Assembly: GCA_963832835.1 (NCBI GenBank)
Contig: CAWHVD010000001.1
Location: 744,001 to 808,000, forward strand
From: CAVPKN01 sp963832835
Lineage (GTDB): Bacteria; Chlamydiota; Chlamydiia; Chlamydiales; JAAKFR01
Direction of reading: 5' to 3'
DNA length: 64,000 bases
A program made the position numbers and the translations under genes. Below, piece by piece: positions 43,212-51,632 of the stretch (positions are counted from its first letter, which is position 1; each line of letters starts with the position of its first letter). The notes beneath the pieces are model-generated. The model saw only the letters and a list, made by a program, of their open reading frames with translations, was not told the origin of the DNA and did no database searches.

Positions 43212-44989
43212 TCAAGGAGTAAGTGTTTGAGAGTGGTAAGGAGAGTGGCGGCGCGTAGGTCACAGTTAGTGAGGGCTTTTTGGAGGGTACGGAGGTCGGT
43301 GTGATGATGGGGGTCCACGACGCTGCAATAGAGTTTGATTTTAGGTTCGGTGCCAGAGGGGCGTATGGCGAGCTTGGTGCCATCGGAAAGCCAGAAGCGT
43401 AGGACATCAGATTTGGGTAGAAGTAGGGGCTCTTTGAGACCCGATTCAAGGTGGTAAGAGGTGTGGTTTTGGTAATCTTCAAAGATCGTAACCATTTTTC
43501 CATCAATCTGCTGGGGGGGGTTTTGGCGCAAGCGTTCCAACATATTAACTATCTTTTCAGCTCCATCTTTGCCTTCAAAGGTGAGGGAGAGAAGTTTTTC
43601 TCTATAGATGCCCTGGGTCATGTAGATTTCGTGGAGCAGATCAACTAGGGTTTTTCCTTGGAGCTTCATTTGAAGAGCAGCTTCGCAGATGCAGGCGGCA
43701 GTCACGATGGCATCTTTATCACGCACATGGGTGCCGATGAGATAGCCGTAGCTCTCTTCGGTGGCCAAAATAAAGTGGTGGGTGGCAATGTCTGCTTTTT
43801 TCTCTTCTTCCCATTGGGCAATTTTTTCGCCGACATATTTGAAGCCGGTGAGCACATCAAGGCATCCGATTTGGTAGTGGTTTGCTATGGCGCGTACCAG
43901 CTCGGAGGTGACGATGGTTTTGATGCACATGGGTTTGGGTGGCATGGAATGATTTTGCTGCAAAGAACGGCAGAGGTGCTCAAGGAGTAGGCAAGAAACT
44001 TGATTCCCATTGAAGAAAAAAGGGCTACCCTCGTGCATGACAACCACGCCGATACGGTCTGTATCGGGATCGGTACCCAAGAGCAGATCACTGCGTGTTG
44101 CCTTAAGCTGGGCAATGCCGATATCGAGTGCTGCAGGCTCCTCAGGATTGGGAGATTTCACCGTTGGGAAGTTGCCGTCTGGCTGGGCTTGGTTTTCGAC
44201 GATGCTCAGATTGGTAAACCCCCAATCGTTCAAGGTGGGAGGAATCATCGTAATACCAGTGCCATGTAGACTAGTGTAGACGACCTTCAGCTCTTTGCCA
44301 TGTGTATGGTTATCTCCGGGATGCATCTGACAAGGGTGGATGGCTTTTAGATAAGCTGAATCGATTTCGGCCCCTACCTCGTGAATCAAGGGATGAGGGA
44401 AGGTAGTGCTCTTGACCATAGCGAGGGAGTGGACTTGCTCTACCTCTTCGATGATTCCCTTGTCATGGGGCGGGAGGATTTGCCCTCCGTGAGACCAGTA
44501 GACTTTGTAGCCGTTGTATTCCGGGGGGTTATGGGATGCGGTGATCATGATGCCGGCGATGCATTTTTGGTGGAGTACGCCAAAAGAGATGTTGGCAACA
44601 GGGCGGAGCTCTTTGTATAGAAAAACCTCGATTCCGTTTGCTGCCAGAACTTTAGCCGATTCGATTGCAAATTCATGAGAGTGGTGACGGCAGTCGAAAC
44701 CGATAAAAACGCAGTGTTTTTCCACTCCCTTGCGCTGCTTAAGGATGTAATTGGCAAGGCCTTGGGTGGCGGAGCGGACGGTATAGAAGTTCATCCGATT
44801 GGTGCCCACTCCCATGATGCCCCGCAAACCCCCTGTTCCGAAGCTTAAAGGTTTGTAGAAAGCGTCTGCAAGCTCTTGTGGCTTTTCTTGCTGCAAGCGT
44901 AGGATGGTGTTTTTCGTATCGAGATCATAGTCCTCTTGGAGCCAACGATCGACATTTTTTTGGGTCTGTTTGTCTTGCAGCGTGTTCAT
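43208..44989 (-). CDS. Phosphoglucomutase/phosphomannomutase
   Basis: 593 residues from ATG 44989, which overlaps the mrp stop (ATGA); another ATG at 44998 is possible. The phosphoserine loop is IMITASHNPPEYNGYKV, the metal-binding loop GTDPDTDRIGVV, the sugar-binding loop ATEESYGYLIG, and the phosphate-binding loop RPSGTEPKIKLY. It interconverts hexose 1- and 6-phosphates, feeding glycogen or trehalose synthesis. The homologue in Chlamydia (CT295) lies next to CT296. Its stop codon lies in the end of a MITE. Confidence 0.94.
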   Translation of the reverse strand: MNTLQDKQTQKNVDRWLQEDYDLDTKNTILRLQQEKPQELADAFYKPLSFGTGGLRGIMGVGTNRMNFYTVRSATQGLANYILKQRKGVEKHCVFIGFDCRHHSHEFAIESAKVLAANGIEVFLYKELRPVANISFGVLHQKCIAGIMITASHNPPEYNGYKVYWSHGGQILPPHDKGIIEEVEQVHSLAMVKSTTFPHPLIHEVGAEIDSAYLKAIHPCQMHPGDNHTHGKELKVVYTSLHGTGITMIPPTLNDWGFTNLSIVENQAQPDGNFPTVKSPNPEEPAALDIGIAQLKATRSDLLLGTDPDTDRIGVVVMHEGSPFFFNGNQVSCLLLEHLCRSLQQNHSMPPKPMCIKTIVTSELVRAIANHYQIGCLDVLTGFKYVGEKIAQWEEEKKADIATHHFILATEESYGYLIGTHVRDKDAIVTAACICEAALQMKLQGKTLVDLLHEIYMTQGIYREKLLSLTFEGKDGAEKIVNMLERLRQNPPQQIDGKMVTIFEDYQNHTSYHLESGLKEPLLLPKSDVLRFWLSDGTKLAIRPSGTEPKIKLYCSVVDPHHHTDLRTLQKALTNCDLRAATLLTTLKHLLLE

Positions 44990-45729
44990 ATGGTGCATCC
45001 TTTTTGCTCGAGATACTGGTGGTGGAGGTTGTCAGCAAGAGGAGCAAAATGCTGCTCGCTGGTCTCGGAAATAGCAAAAGGGATGCCACAATCGCCGCTC
45101 TCGCAAATTTTTGCTTCCAGGGGAATCGATCCCAAAAAAGGAACCTTGAGCCGCATGGCAAAGTCTTTTCCGCGACTTTTGCCAAAGGGAGGACCGACCA
45201 TATTTTCAATGAGCCCCAGCACGGGCACCTTTAGTAGACCAAAAGCATTTGTTGCTTTAGCAACATCGAGAAAGGAGACTTCTTGGGGAGTGGTGACGAC
45301 GATGCTGCCATCTATAGCCAATAATTTGGTAAGCGATAAAGGAACATCTCCAGTGCCTGGAGGAAGGTCTACAAAGAGATAGTCGAGTGTAGGCCATTTC
45401 ACTTGGCAGATCAGTTTATCGAGCATGGCGTGGAGCATAGGGCCTCGCCAGACAATGGAACGCTCTTCGTCCATAAAAAAGCCTATTGATATGAGAGCTA
45501 GCCCAAATTTGGAAAAGGATAATACAGAACCGTCAGGTCCCAGTGGTGGGGAAAGATTTCGAAGGCCGGTCATAATGGGCAGAGAGGGGCCATAGAGATC
45601 CGTGTCAAGAAGGCCGACACGAAGCCCTTTTGCGGCCATGGCTACTGCTAAATTGAGGGCGAGTGTTGATTTGCCAACACCCCCTTTACCCGCTCCCACA
45701 AGAAGAGTTCTTTCAGCTAGCCTTGTCAT
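44986..45729 (-). CDS. mrp: Mrp/NBP35-type iron-sulfur cluster carrier ATPase
   Basis: 247 residues from ATG 45729, preceded by GAGG; ATG 45744 is a longer alternative. Deviant Walker A GAGKGGVGKSTLALN, then LLDTDLYGPSLPIM and YLFVDLPPGTGDVPLS. Proteins of this group carry and deliver Fe-S clusters. The C-terminal CxxC motif of classical Mrp is not evident, so cluster binding is uncertain. It overlaps both neighbours. Confidence 0.9.
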   Translation of the reverse strand: MTRLAERTLLVGAGKGGVGKSTLALNLAVAMAAKGLRVGLLDTDLYGPSLPIMTGLRNLSPPLGPDGSVLSFSKFGLALISIGFFMDEERSIVWRGPMLHAMLDKLICQVKWPTLDYLFVDLPPGTGDVPLSLTKLLAIDGSIVVTTPQEVSFLDVAKATNAFGLLKVPVLGLIENMVGPPFGKSRGKDFAMRLKVPFLGSIPLEAKICESGDCGIPFAISETSEQHFAPLADNLHHQYLEQKGCTI

Positions 45730-46162
45730 GTTCGCCTCGGTCATGACTGCCCAATTGAATTAACTTCTGCTCTTCAATCTTTTCAAAAGAGACAACAGGA
45801 GCCTCTGCATGAATCCCTTCACACCTGAGAGCAGTCTCTTCCCAAGCCTCTTTGGAGTGGAGGTTTTGCGGCCACCAAGGATAGGTACGGCATTGTGTGG
45901 GGCGCGCGCCATAGACCTTGCATTTTGTATCCTTCAAAAAAACGCAGTCATAGGTCGTTCTCGATTCGACAAGCGAATAACGTTGTCCTACGCGCCGCAC
46001 ATAAAGGCGCATGAAATCTTTTAAAGAAATGGCAAGAAAATCGGCCATGGCTTGCATTTCACTTTCTTGGACCCATACGTAGCCGGGTGCTCCCGTGCAG
46101 CATTTGCCACACTCGGTGCATTTGAATTGCAGCCCTTCTGCGTACCACTCACTCTTGGTCAT
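45713..46162 (-). CDS. YkgJ-type cysteine-cluster protein
   Basis: 149 residues from ATG 46162 (MTKSEWYAEGLQFKCTECGK), preceded by GAGAAGG. The CxxCxxCC cluster (CTECGKCC) and later CVFLKDTKCKVYGARPTQCR define the zinc/iron-chelating family UPF0153. It may bind an Fe-S cluster; the partner is unknown. It overlaps mrp and lies within a five- or six-gene operon. Confidence 0.85.
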   Translation of the reverse strand: MTKSEWYAEGLQFKCTECGKCCTGAPGYVWVQESEMQAMADFLAISLKDFMRLYVRRVGQRYSLVESRTTYDCVFLKDTKCKVYGARPTQCRTYPWWPQNLHSKEAWEETALRCEGIHAEAPVVSFEKIEEQKLIQLGSHDRGEHDKAS

Positions 46163-46259
46163 GACGCCTTCTCCGGATGTCCCGCACACCTGCCACTACA
46201 AAAAGGGCTAAAAAAATGATGCAGATGATGAAAATTACAATAGCTTCGCGGTCGATCAT
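46149..46259 (-). CDS. 36-residue single-span membrane peptide
   Basis: ATG 46259 overlaps the stop of the CT296-like gene (ATGA, 46256-46259). It encodes MIDREAIVIFIICIIFLALF, then VVAGVRDIRRRR and HDQE. It has one hydrophobic helix followed by an Arg-rich cytoplasmic tail, consistent with an N-out small membrane protein. The stop (46149-46151) overlaps the YkgJ-like start. The chain of overlaps supports translation; function unknown. Confidence 0.58.
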   Translation of the reverse strand: MIDREAIVIFIICIIFLALFVVAGVRDIRRRRHDQE

Positions 46260-46720
46260 CGTACAATAAGGGGGTTACGGGATTCAGGTAAATTTTTTGA
46301 GGTGAGGATGACCAGCAAATAACAATGCTTAGGCTCATGTTTGGGGGGGTAGGAAAGAAATTGCCTAAAGAAGATCCCATGACCGGTATTGAGATTCAGT
46401 ACAAGGCCCAAGCTATCACGCTCTAATTCTTGATTGAATGCAGGTTCTTTGGACCAAAAGTGATCGTAGGCGAGTCGGATAGGTTTTTGGTGTAACAACC
46501 CAGCAGCTATTTGTCCCCAACCCCGTTTACGCGCAAGTGTGGCAATCTGGGGGATGGAGCGGAAGCAGTTTTCTTCAGCATATCCGGGGCTTTTGTCACG
46601 TAGTGTTGCTAAGGAGTCAAGAAGGCTTTTGGATTCTTCTTCAGAGATGAGGTTCTCTAACTCCAGGTGTCCTTGTATATCAAAAAATTTAAGTTGTTCG
46701 GGAGAAACGGTTATACGCAT
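46256..46720 (-). CDS. CT296-like protein (2-oxoglutarate oxygenase-like fold)
   Basis: 154 residues: VSPEQLKFFDIQGHLELENLIS, then KRGWGQIAAGLLHQKPIRLAYDHFW and FRQFLSYPP. Size and position between the pgm and rnc genes match C. trachomatis CT296, whose structure resembles Fe(II)/2-oxoglutarate oxygenases although catalytic residues are incomplete. Activity here is not proven. It starts 12 bp after the cupin gene. Confidence 0.75.
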   Translation of the reverse strand: MRITVSPEQLKFFDIQGHLELENLISEEESKSLLDSLATLRDKSPGYAEENCFRSIPQIATLARKRGWGQIAAGLLHQKPIRLAYDHFWSKEPAFNQELERDSLGLVLNLNTGHGIFFRQFLSYPPKHEPKHCYLLVILTSKNLPESRNPLIVR

Positions 46721-46732
46721 GCCAATAGTTTA

Positions 46733-47191
46733 CTACTCGAGAGGGATACTCGGCAAGGGACTATTCATAGGCAGTTTCATCTCAACGACCATGATTTCTA
46801 TCGATTCATCGCTTTCATTGATATCTCCATGCACACCATGGAGGGCATCAGCCTCAAGCCAATAGGCTTTATGTGTATCAAAATGGAGGTCCGATTGAGA
46901 ACCATTGGTCTCAATCCTTTTGAGTCTCCCCCCTCTTAGCCCGACAATAACTCGACCTGCATCATGTCGGTGGAATTCTAAAGATTTTCCCGGAGCGACA
47001 ATTGTCTTCCAGACCCTCACGAATGCATTTTCAAACTGGAGTTCTCGTAACTGTTCAGGTGCTCCATCTTCTAGGTTGATAGCCTCACTGTGGTGACTAT
47101 CCGCTCCCACCTTAGCAAAGTGTGCCTTTTCTAGGCATTCTGCTGGCTCGCGAATAGTCACGGGTTCTCGATAAGTTTTGAGTTTTTTCAT
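46733..47191 (-). CDS. Small cupin protein carrying a 41-codon palindromic-element insertion
   Basis: 152 residues. Residues 10 to about 50 come from element A (VTIREPAECLEKAHFAKVGA and on). Without it the protein reads MKKLKTYRELQFENAFVRVW and continues as a single cupin domain (PGKSLEFHRHDAGRVIVGLR and YWLEADALHGV). Cupins of this kind bind a metal through His residues; the substrate is unknown. The frame stays open through the element because the usual TAG is CAG. First gene of the operon running to pgm; divergent from rnc. Confidence 0.78.
   Translation of the reverse strand: MKKLKTYREPVTIREPAECLEKAHFAKVGADSHHSEAINLEDGAPEQLRELQFENAFVRVWKTIVAPGKSLEFHRHDAGRVIVGLRGGRLKRIETNGSQSDLHFDTHKAYWLEADALHGVHGDINESDESIEIMVVEMKLPMNSPLPSIPLE
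47047..47161 (-). repeat. Palindromic element copy A, in frame inside a cupin gene
   Basis: 115 bp on the minus strand from GTGACTATTCG (47161 leftward) to CGAACAGTTAC region ending 47047. Flanking 8-mers are GAGAACCC and GAGAACTC (7/8), a slightly decayed target duplication. It adds exactly 41 codons. The coding frame is the same as in copies B and C. Confidence 0.9.
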
Positions 47192-47238
47192 GAGCGTGTT
47201 CTATGATCTAAAGGTTTAACTTGGGATTGATATAAACG

Positions 47239-47943
47239 ATGGATGATTTTTTTAAACCCGAAATTGTCGAAGCGAAGTTGAATCGGGTCTTCCATGACAA
47301 AAAATATCTTTTATTAGCATTTACTCACCGTTCCTTTTGGAACGAACACCGAGAGAGAATACCTGACCATAACGAGCGTTTGGAATTTTTGGGAGATTCG
47401 GTGTTAGGTCTTTTGATCGCCGACTATCTTTTTACACACCATCCAGATCTCGATGAAGGTTCCCTTTCAACGCTACGCTCACAGCTTGTCGATGCACCGG
47501 CCTGTGCCAGTTATGTGCAAAAGCTCGACATCGAAGAATTTTTGCTTTTGGGCAAGGGTGAGCAAATGAACCGGGGCAAAGGGCGCGAGTCTATTTTGGC
47601 AGACCTATTCGAAGCATTGGTGGGCGCTCTTTATCTCGACCAAGGATTAGAAGGAGTACGGACCTTCTTCTTTTTCCATTTCCACCAAGACGTTATGCGC
47701 ATAGTGGCCAAACCCCAGCGGAATTGGAAGGCCGAGCTGCAAGATTATGCGCAAAAACATTATCAGCAAACCCCGTCTTATGTTGTACTCGAAGAGTCGG
47801 GTCCTGCACACAAGAAGATCTTTCAGATCGCGGTATGGGTGAATGAAAAAAAATGGGGTACAGGAGAAGGCTCCTCTAAAAAAGAGGGACAAACTGAAGC
47901 TGCCAAGAACGCCATGCTCAATCTTGAAAAGGAATTAGCTTAA
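47239..47943 (+). CDS. rnc: Ribonuclease III
   Basis: 234 residues. The catalytic signature NERLEFLGDSVLGLL is at about residues 44-58, and ESILADLFEALVGALYLD supplies the second acidic cluster. The C-terminal dsRNA-binding domain has WKAELQDYAQKHYQQTPSY and the GSSKKEGQTEAAKNAML helix. It processes rRNA and structured mRNA. radA begins at the next base after the stop. Confidence 0.95.
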   Translation: MDDFFKPEIVEAKLNRVFHDKKYLLLAFTHRSFWNEHRERIPDHNERLEFLGDSVLGLLIADYLFTHHPDLDEGSLSTLRSQLVDAPACASYVQKLDIEEFLLLGKGEQMNRGKGRESILADLFEALVGALYLDQGLEGVRTFFFFHFHQDVMRIVAKPQRNWKAELQDYAQKHYQQTPSYVVLEESGPAHKKIFQIAVWVNEKKWGTGEGSSKKEGQTEAAKNAMLNLEKELA

Positions 47944-49302
47944 ATGAAAGCTAAACAGCAAAAAACACTCTGGTGCTGTGCGGAATGTGGCCATTCACAG
48001 GGCAGATGGACGGGTCAGTGTCCTCAGTGTAACCAATGGAACACCTTGCACGAAGAGATCGCCATGGACCTCGCTCCAGCTCGTTTTAGTGCTGCCGCGG
48101 CTCCCTCTAAACCGGTGCGTATTGATGAAGTGCTTCTTGAAAAAACACCCCGCATCCAAACCCATATGATCGAGTTCGACCGCCTTCTAGGTGGAGGAAT
48201 TGTACCGGGATCCTTGATCTTAGTGGGTGGAGACCCTGGTATCGGGAAATCGACATTACTTCTGCAAGCGTCTCATGCGATCGCAAAGCAAGGCCTTGTG
48301 GTGCTCTATGTGTGCGGTGAAGAATCGGTTGCACAAACCTCCATGCGGGCCCGCCGCATCGATGTTTCTGGCAAAAATCTCCTCTTGTTGTCAGAGACAA
48401 ATTTAGCTCACATCAAAAATCAAATCGATCAAGTTGCACCCGATGTGGTCATTATTGATTCGATCCAAATTATCTATAAAAGTGAAATAGCCTCTGCGCC
48501 GGGATCCGTTTCTCAAGTACGCGAAACGGCAACGGAATTGATGCATTTGGCCAAAGGAAGAGGGATTTCCATTTTTCTCATCGGTCATGTGACCAAATCG
48601 GGTGAAATTGCAGGACCTCGGGTTTTGGAGCATCTGGTTGATACGGTTCTTTACTTCGAAGGAGATCGCCAGCACAACTACCGTTTGATGCGGGTTGTGA
48701 AAAATCGGTTTGGATCTTCGGATGAAATCGCTGTTTTCCAAATGCAAGAGAGAGGGCTTACGGAAGTCTCTAATCCCTCACAGATTTTTCTTGAGGAGAG
48801 AACCAAGGAGAGCTCGGGCTCAGTCATCATTCCCACAGTGGAAGGCTCCCGTCCGATTCTCGTTGAGATTCAAGCTCTTGTAACAGACACAATCTATAGC
48901 ACGCCCTCGCGCAGATGCGCCGGCCTTGATCCTAACCGGCTTGCCCTACTTCTTGCTGTGCTTGAAAAACGGGTTGGGTATCAGTTGCATAACCGCGATG
49001 TGTTTGTCTCGGTGGCCGGGGGGTTGAAAATCACCGAACCGGCCATTGATTTAGGAGTGGTCCTTGCAGTGGCCTCCTCCCTGACTAACCGACGTGTGGA
49101 TGCAGAAACAGTCGTGATTGGTGAGGTGGGTTTGGGTGGAGAGGTCAGGAGTGTGGGACGCATTCAAGAAAGGTTGAAAGAGGCATGTGTGATGGGTTTC
49201 AAAAGAGCTTTGGTCCCCAAAAGAAACCAAGAGGCGAATCTGCCGATTGAGACAATTGGTATTGAGCGCGTTGAGGATGCCATCCGCGCCGCCATCTCTT
49301 AG
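47944..49302 (+). CDS. radA: DNA repair protein RadA
   Basis: 452 residues: zinc finger CAECGHSQGRWTGQCPQC, RecA-like ATPase with Walker A GGDPGIGKSTLLLQ, the KNRFGSSDEIAVF motif specific to RadA, and a C-terminal Lon-like domain (GLDPNRLALLLAVLEKRVGY). It promotes branch migration in recombination. It directly follows rnc, as in Chlamydia. Confidence 0.95.
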   Translation: MKAKQQKTLWCCAECGHSQGRWTGQCPQCNQWNTLHEEIAMDLAPARFSAAAAPSKPVRIDEVLLEKTPRIQTHMIEFDRLLGGGIVPGSLILVGGDPGIGKSTLLLQASHAIAKQGLVVLYVCGEESVAQTSMRARRIDVSGKNLLLLSETNLAHIKNQIDQVAPDVVIIDSIQIIYKSEIASAPGSVSQVRETATELMHLAKGRGISIFLIGHVTKSGEIAGPRVLEHLVDTVLYFEGDRQHNYRLMRVVKNRFGSSDEIAVFQMQERGLTEVSNPSQIFLEERTKESSGSVIIPTVEGSRPILVEIQALVTDTIYSTPSRRCAGLDPNRLALLLAVLEKRVGYQLHNRDVFVSVAGGLKITEPAIDLGVVLAVASSLTNRRVDAETVVIGEVGLGGEVRSVGRIQERLKEACVMGFKRALVPKRNQEANLPIETIGIERVEDAIRAAIS

Positions 49303-49363
49303 AAAAGAATTCCTCAAAGGGGAAATTTTCCTCTTGGATAACGCTTGAAAGTAGGAGGTCGGT

Positions 49364-50038
49364 ATGGAAATAGTGGTGGGAGCGAGGAGTTCTCCGCTTT
49401 CGAGAAAGCAGGTAGAGGAGGCCGAAGCCGAATTGAGGGCGTTCTACCCTCATGTGGTTTTCCGTCCGATTTTTGTGCAGACAACAGGCGATAAGGAAAA
49501 AATCACTTCGCTCCGGTCTCTGGATAAGACCGATTTCTTTACGCGTGAAATCGATGAGATGCTTCTTAAGGGCACATGTCGCATCGGTATCCATTCAGCT
49601 AAGGATTTACCCGATCCATTGCGTGCCGGGTTAAAGCTCGGAGCATTGACGTGTGGGATCGATCCTGTCGATGTGCTTGTGATTAGAGAAGCCTTTCCGG
49701 AAAAGGGTATTGTAGCCACCTCATCAGAGCGCAGAGAACAAGCTGTCCGTGAGTTATTTCCAAACGCACACTTTGTCGATATCCGTGGCTTGATTCAAGA
49801 ACGGTTGGATCGGTTACAGAATGGAGAGGTTGATGGGGTCGTGGTGGCAGAAGCTGCTTTGATTCGACTGGGTCTAAAGCACTTAAACCGAATCCGTCTC
49901 CCTGGTGAGACTGCCCCCCTGCAAGGGAGGCTGGCCTTTGTCATCCGAGAGGATGATCATGAGGTAGCTTCTCTACTAACTGTAGTTTCAGCAAAAGGAT
50001 TGAATGAGTTGAGTTGTTCTGGGATTTGCGGGAATTGA
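49364..50038 (+). CDS. hemC: Porphobilinogen deaminase (short form)
   Basis: 224 residues. Domains 1 and 2 are clear: GARSSPLSRKQVEEAEAEL, TREIDEMLLKGTCRIGIHSA with KDLPDP, and ATSSERREQAVRELFPNAHF with DIRGLIQERLDRL. The product is hydroxymethylbilane in heme synthesis. The protein ends where domain 3 should begin; that domain normally carries the cysteine that binds the dipyrromethane cofactor. Chlamydial HemC proteins are generally short. The 3' end overlaps an Inc-like gene on the other strand by 82 bp. Confidence 0.88.
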   Translation: MEIVVGARSSPLSRKQVEEAEAELRAFYPHVVFRPIFVQTTGDKEKITSLRSLDKTDFFTREIDEMLLKGTCRIGIHSAKDLPDPLRAGLKLGALTCGIDPVDVLVIREAFPEKGIVATSSERREQAVRELFPNAHFVDIRGLIQERLDRLQNGEVDGVVVAEAALIRLGLKHLNRIRLPGETAPLQGRLAFVIREDDHEVASLLTVVSAKGLNELSCSGICGN

Positions 50039-50382
50039 TCCGGTAGGAGCTGAGTAGCCATATCTGCTAGCTCTTGGGATTGGATGTTATTTTCTTTGCA
50101 ATAGCGGTAGGTAGCAACGACCATTGTAGCAAGGCTTGCCACTGCACACAATCCTAAAAGAGTGAAAAAGGTCTGAGCTGCTGTGGGATATTGGACCATT
50201 AAGGCAGATACGAAAATTAAGGCGGCCAAAGCAGCAAAAATGATGCCCGCTTTTTGGGCGACTTTTTCGGTCGTCAAATTATCACACTTGAAGTTGTTTG
50301 CAAGACCTTGCACACAACCATCCCAGCATTGGGGATCCACTTGCGGGATAATTGGGGTGTCGCCTGTGATGGGTCCAGACAT
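49957..50382 (-). CDS. Candidate Inc protein, paralogue 1
   Basis: 141 residues with two closely spaced hydrophobic helices (AGIIFAALAALIFVSALMV and FFTLLGLCAVASLATMVVA) joined at QYPTAAQ, typical of Inc proteins. The N-terminus is Pro/Cys-rich (MSGPITGDTPIIPQVDPQCW). Similar to the protein at 51066-51383 (shared QYP turn and final Tyr/His-Cys before the polar tail). Its 3' end overlaps hemC antisense. Confidence 0.65.
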   Translation of the reverse strand: MSGPITGDTPIIPQVDPQCWDGCVQGLANNFKCDNLTTEKVAQKAGIIFAALAALIFVSALMVQYPTAAQTFFTLLGLCAVASLATMVVATYRYCKENNIQSQELADMATQLLPDQFPQIPEQLNSFNPFAETTVSREATS

Positions 50383-50436
50383 TGTATCCTCCTGATTAGT
50401 TGAGATATTAAGATAGAGTAAACACTATGGTATAAA

Positions 50437-51087
50437 ATGAAGTTTAAAGCCAAGAAAATCCTTTATTTAGGTCTCGATCCTAGTCGGTGTCAATACACCG
50501 GTGAGCTTGCGCATGTTCCTCTTATTCAAATCATTCCGCGGCCTTTTGTAGGAAGTGTTCAAGAGGCATTTGAGAGTTTGAAACTCTATACGCATGTCGT
50601 GCTGACCAGCCGTATGGGCGCAAAACTTTATTGTGACTATACAGCACTTGCTCTACAGAATATGCAGAATAAAATTTACATAAGCGTAGGGAGTGCCACA
50701 ACAGAGTTGTTGGGACAGAGGGGAATCAAGGTCGATTATACGGCTCCTGTGCAAACAGGGGAGGGTGTTGTCGAGGTACTAAAGGGGCTTAAGCTGCAGA
50801 AGGCTCACCTTTTTTTTCCTCGTTCGGCGCTTGCTCGGGACGTGATCCCCAGCTATTGTGCTAAGCAGCAGATTCGGATGACGACACTCGACTTATATGA
50901 TACCCAACCAAGCGACATTCCATTGCCCGATCCAGCTGAGTTTGATCAAATTGTTTTCACATGTCCCTCTGTCGTACACGCTTTTTTCGCGCGTGTAGCG
51001 ACACGTCCAAGCCAAGAGACCTGCTACCCGATCGGACCTGTGACAGCAGAAGCACTCAATCAGTATTATGTATTGAGTTTAACATGA
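50437..51087 (+). CDS. hemD: Uroporphyrinogen-III synthase
   Basis: 216 residues with the pseudo-repeated HemD fold: VVLTSRMGAKLYCDY, ISVGSATTELLGQRGI, FFPRSALARDVIPSYC, LYDTQP, FTCPSVVHAFFARV and IGPVTAEALNQY. It closes and inverts ring D of hydroxymethylbilane. It probably forms a pathway unit with hemC although an Inc-like gene lies between on the other strand. The 3' end overlaps a second Inc-like gene by 22 bp. Confidence 0.85.
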   Translation: MKFKAKKILYLGLDPSRCQYTGELAHVPLIQIIPRPFVGSVQEAFESLKLYTHVVLTSRMGAKLYCDYTALALQNMQNKIYISVGSATTELLGQRGIKVDYTAPVQTGEGVVEVLKGLKLQKAHLFFPRSALARDVIPSYCAKQQIRMTTLDLYDTQPSDIPLPDPAEFDQIVFTCPSVVHAFFARVATRPSQETCYPIGPVTAEALNQYYVLSLT

Positions 51088-51383
51088 AAGCCTGAGCGGG
51101 ATTGTCCTTGGCAATGCTTCGATATTGCCACGATCAAAGAAATCGAGGCCCCTGTTCCGGCAATGCCGCATGTGGCAAGAATAGCGCCGTATGCGCTGGG
51201 ATATTGATGCAGCAAAACTAAAACGATTATGGCCATGGCACAGATGGCTACAACAACCGCAGACAATTCGGCCACTTTTTTTGAATTCAGATCCCAATTT
51301 TTAGGATTGAACGAAGACTTCTCCCAGGGGGCGCAGCAATCCCGGTTTTCTGCTCTGCCTACATTAAAGCTAACGCTCATCAC
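51066..51383 (-). CDS. Candidate Inc protein, paralogue 2
   Basis: 105 residues with the same layout as 49957-50382: KKVAELSAVVVAICAMAIIV and LLHQYPSAYGAILATCGIAG, then SLIVAISKHC and a short polar tail. The bilobed hydrophobic segment is at about residues 38-90. ATG 51383 or 51380 starts it. Tail-to-tail with hemD. Confidence 0.62.
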   Translation of the reverse strand: MMSVSFNVGRAENRDCCAPWEKSSFNPKNWDLNSKKVAELSAVVVAICAMAIIVLVLLHQYPSAYGAILATCGIAGTGASISLIVAISKHCQGQSRSGFHVKLNT

Positions 51384-51453
51384 TTTTCCTTATTTTGAAG
51401 TAATTTTTTAGAGGAACTTGCCACAAGTCAACATGAATTTCAAGTGTCTCCTA

Positions 51454-51632
51454 AGGGCTCATAAAGAAATAACTTCCGCATTTGGACTCTGCGAGACAAA
51501 GCCCAATCGAAGCGAGCGTAGCTCGCATCCGAGCGAGGAGCACCATTCCCAAATCGGGAAGGGCGAGAAGGAGGATCGATTGGGCGAAGTCGTAGCCAGT
51601 CCAAATGCGGAAGTTATTTCTTTACGAGCCCT
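51454..51632 (+). repeat. ~178-bp palindromic repeat with long inverted arms
   Basis: The left arm AGGGCTCATAAAGAAATAAC and on to GGACT is mirrored by the right arm, whose complement reads AGGGCTCGTAAAGAAATAAC; inner parts CCCAATCGA/TCGATTGGG also pair. About 60 bp of each arm match. A TA dinucleotide lies at each end (51452-51453 and 51632-51633). A frame running through it (51418-51645) is an accident of the repeat. It lies between an Inc-like gene and sodA. Confidence 0.82.

Noticed and set aside
43658..44620. Plus-strand frames opposite phosphoglucomutase and similar frames opposite dnaX and radA
   Set aside because: Shadows of strongly supported genes; no domains.
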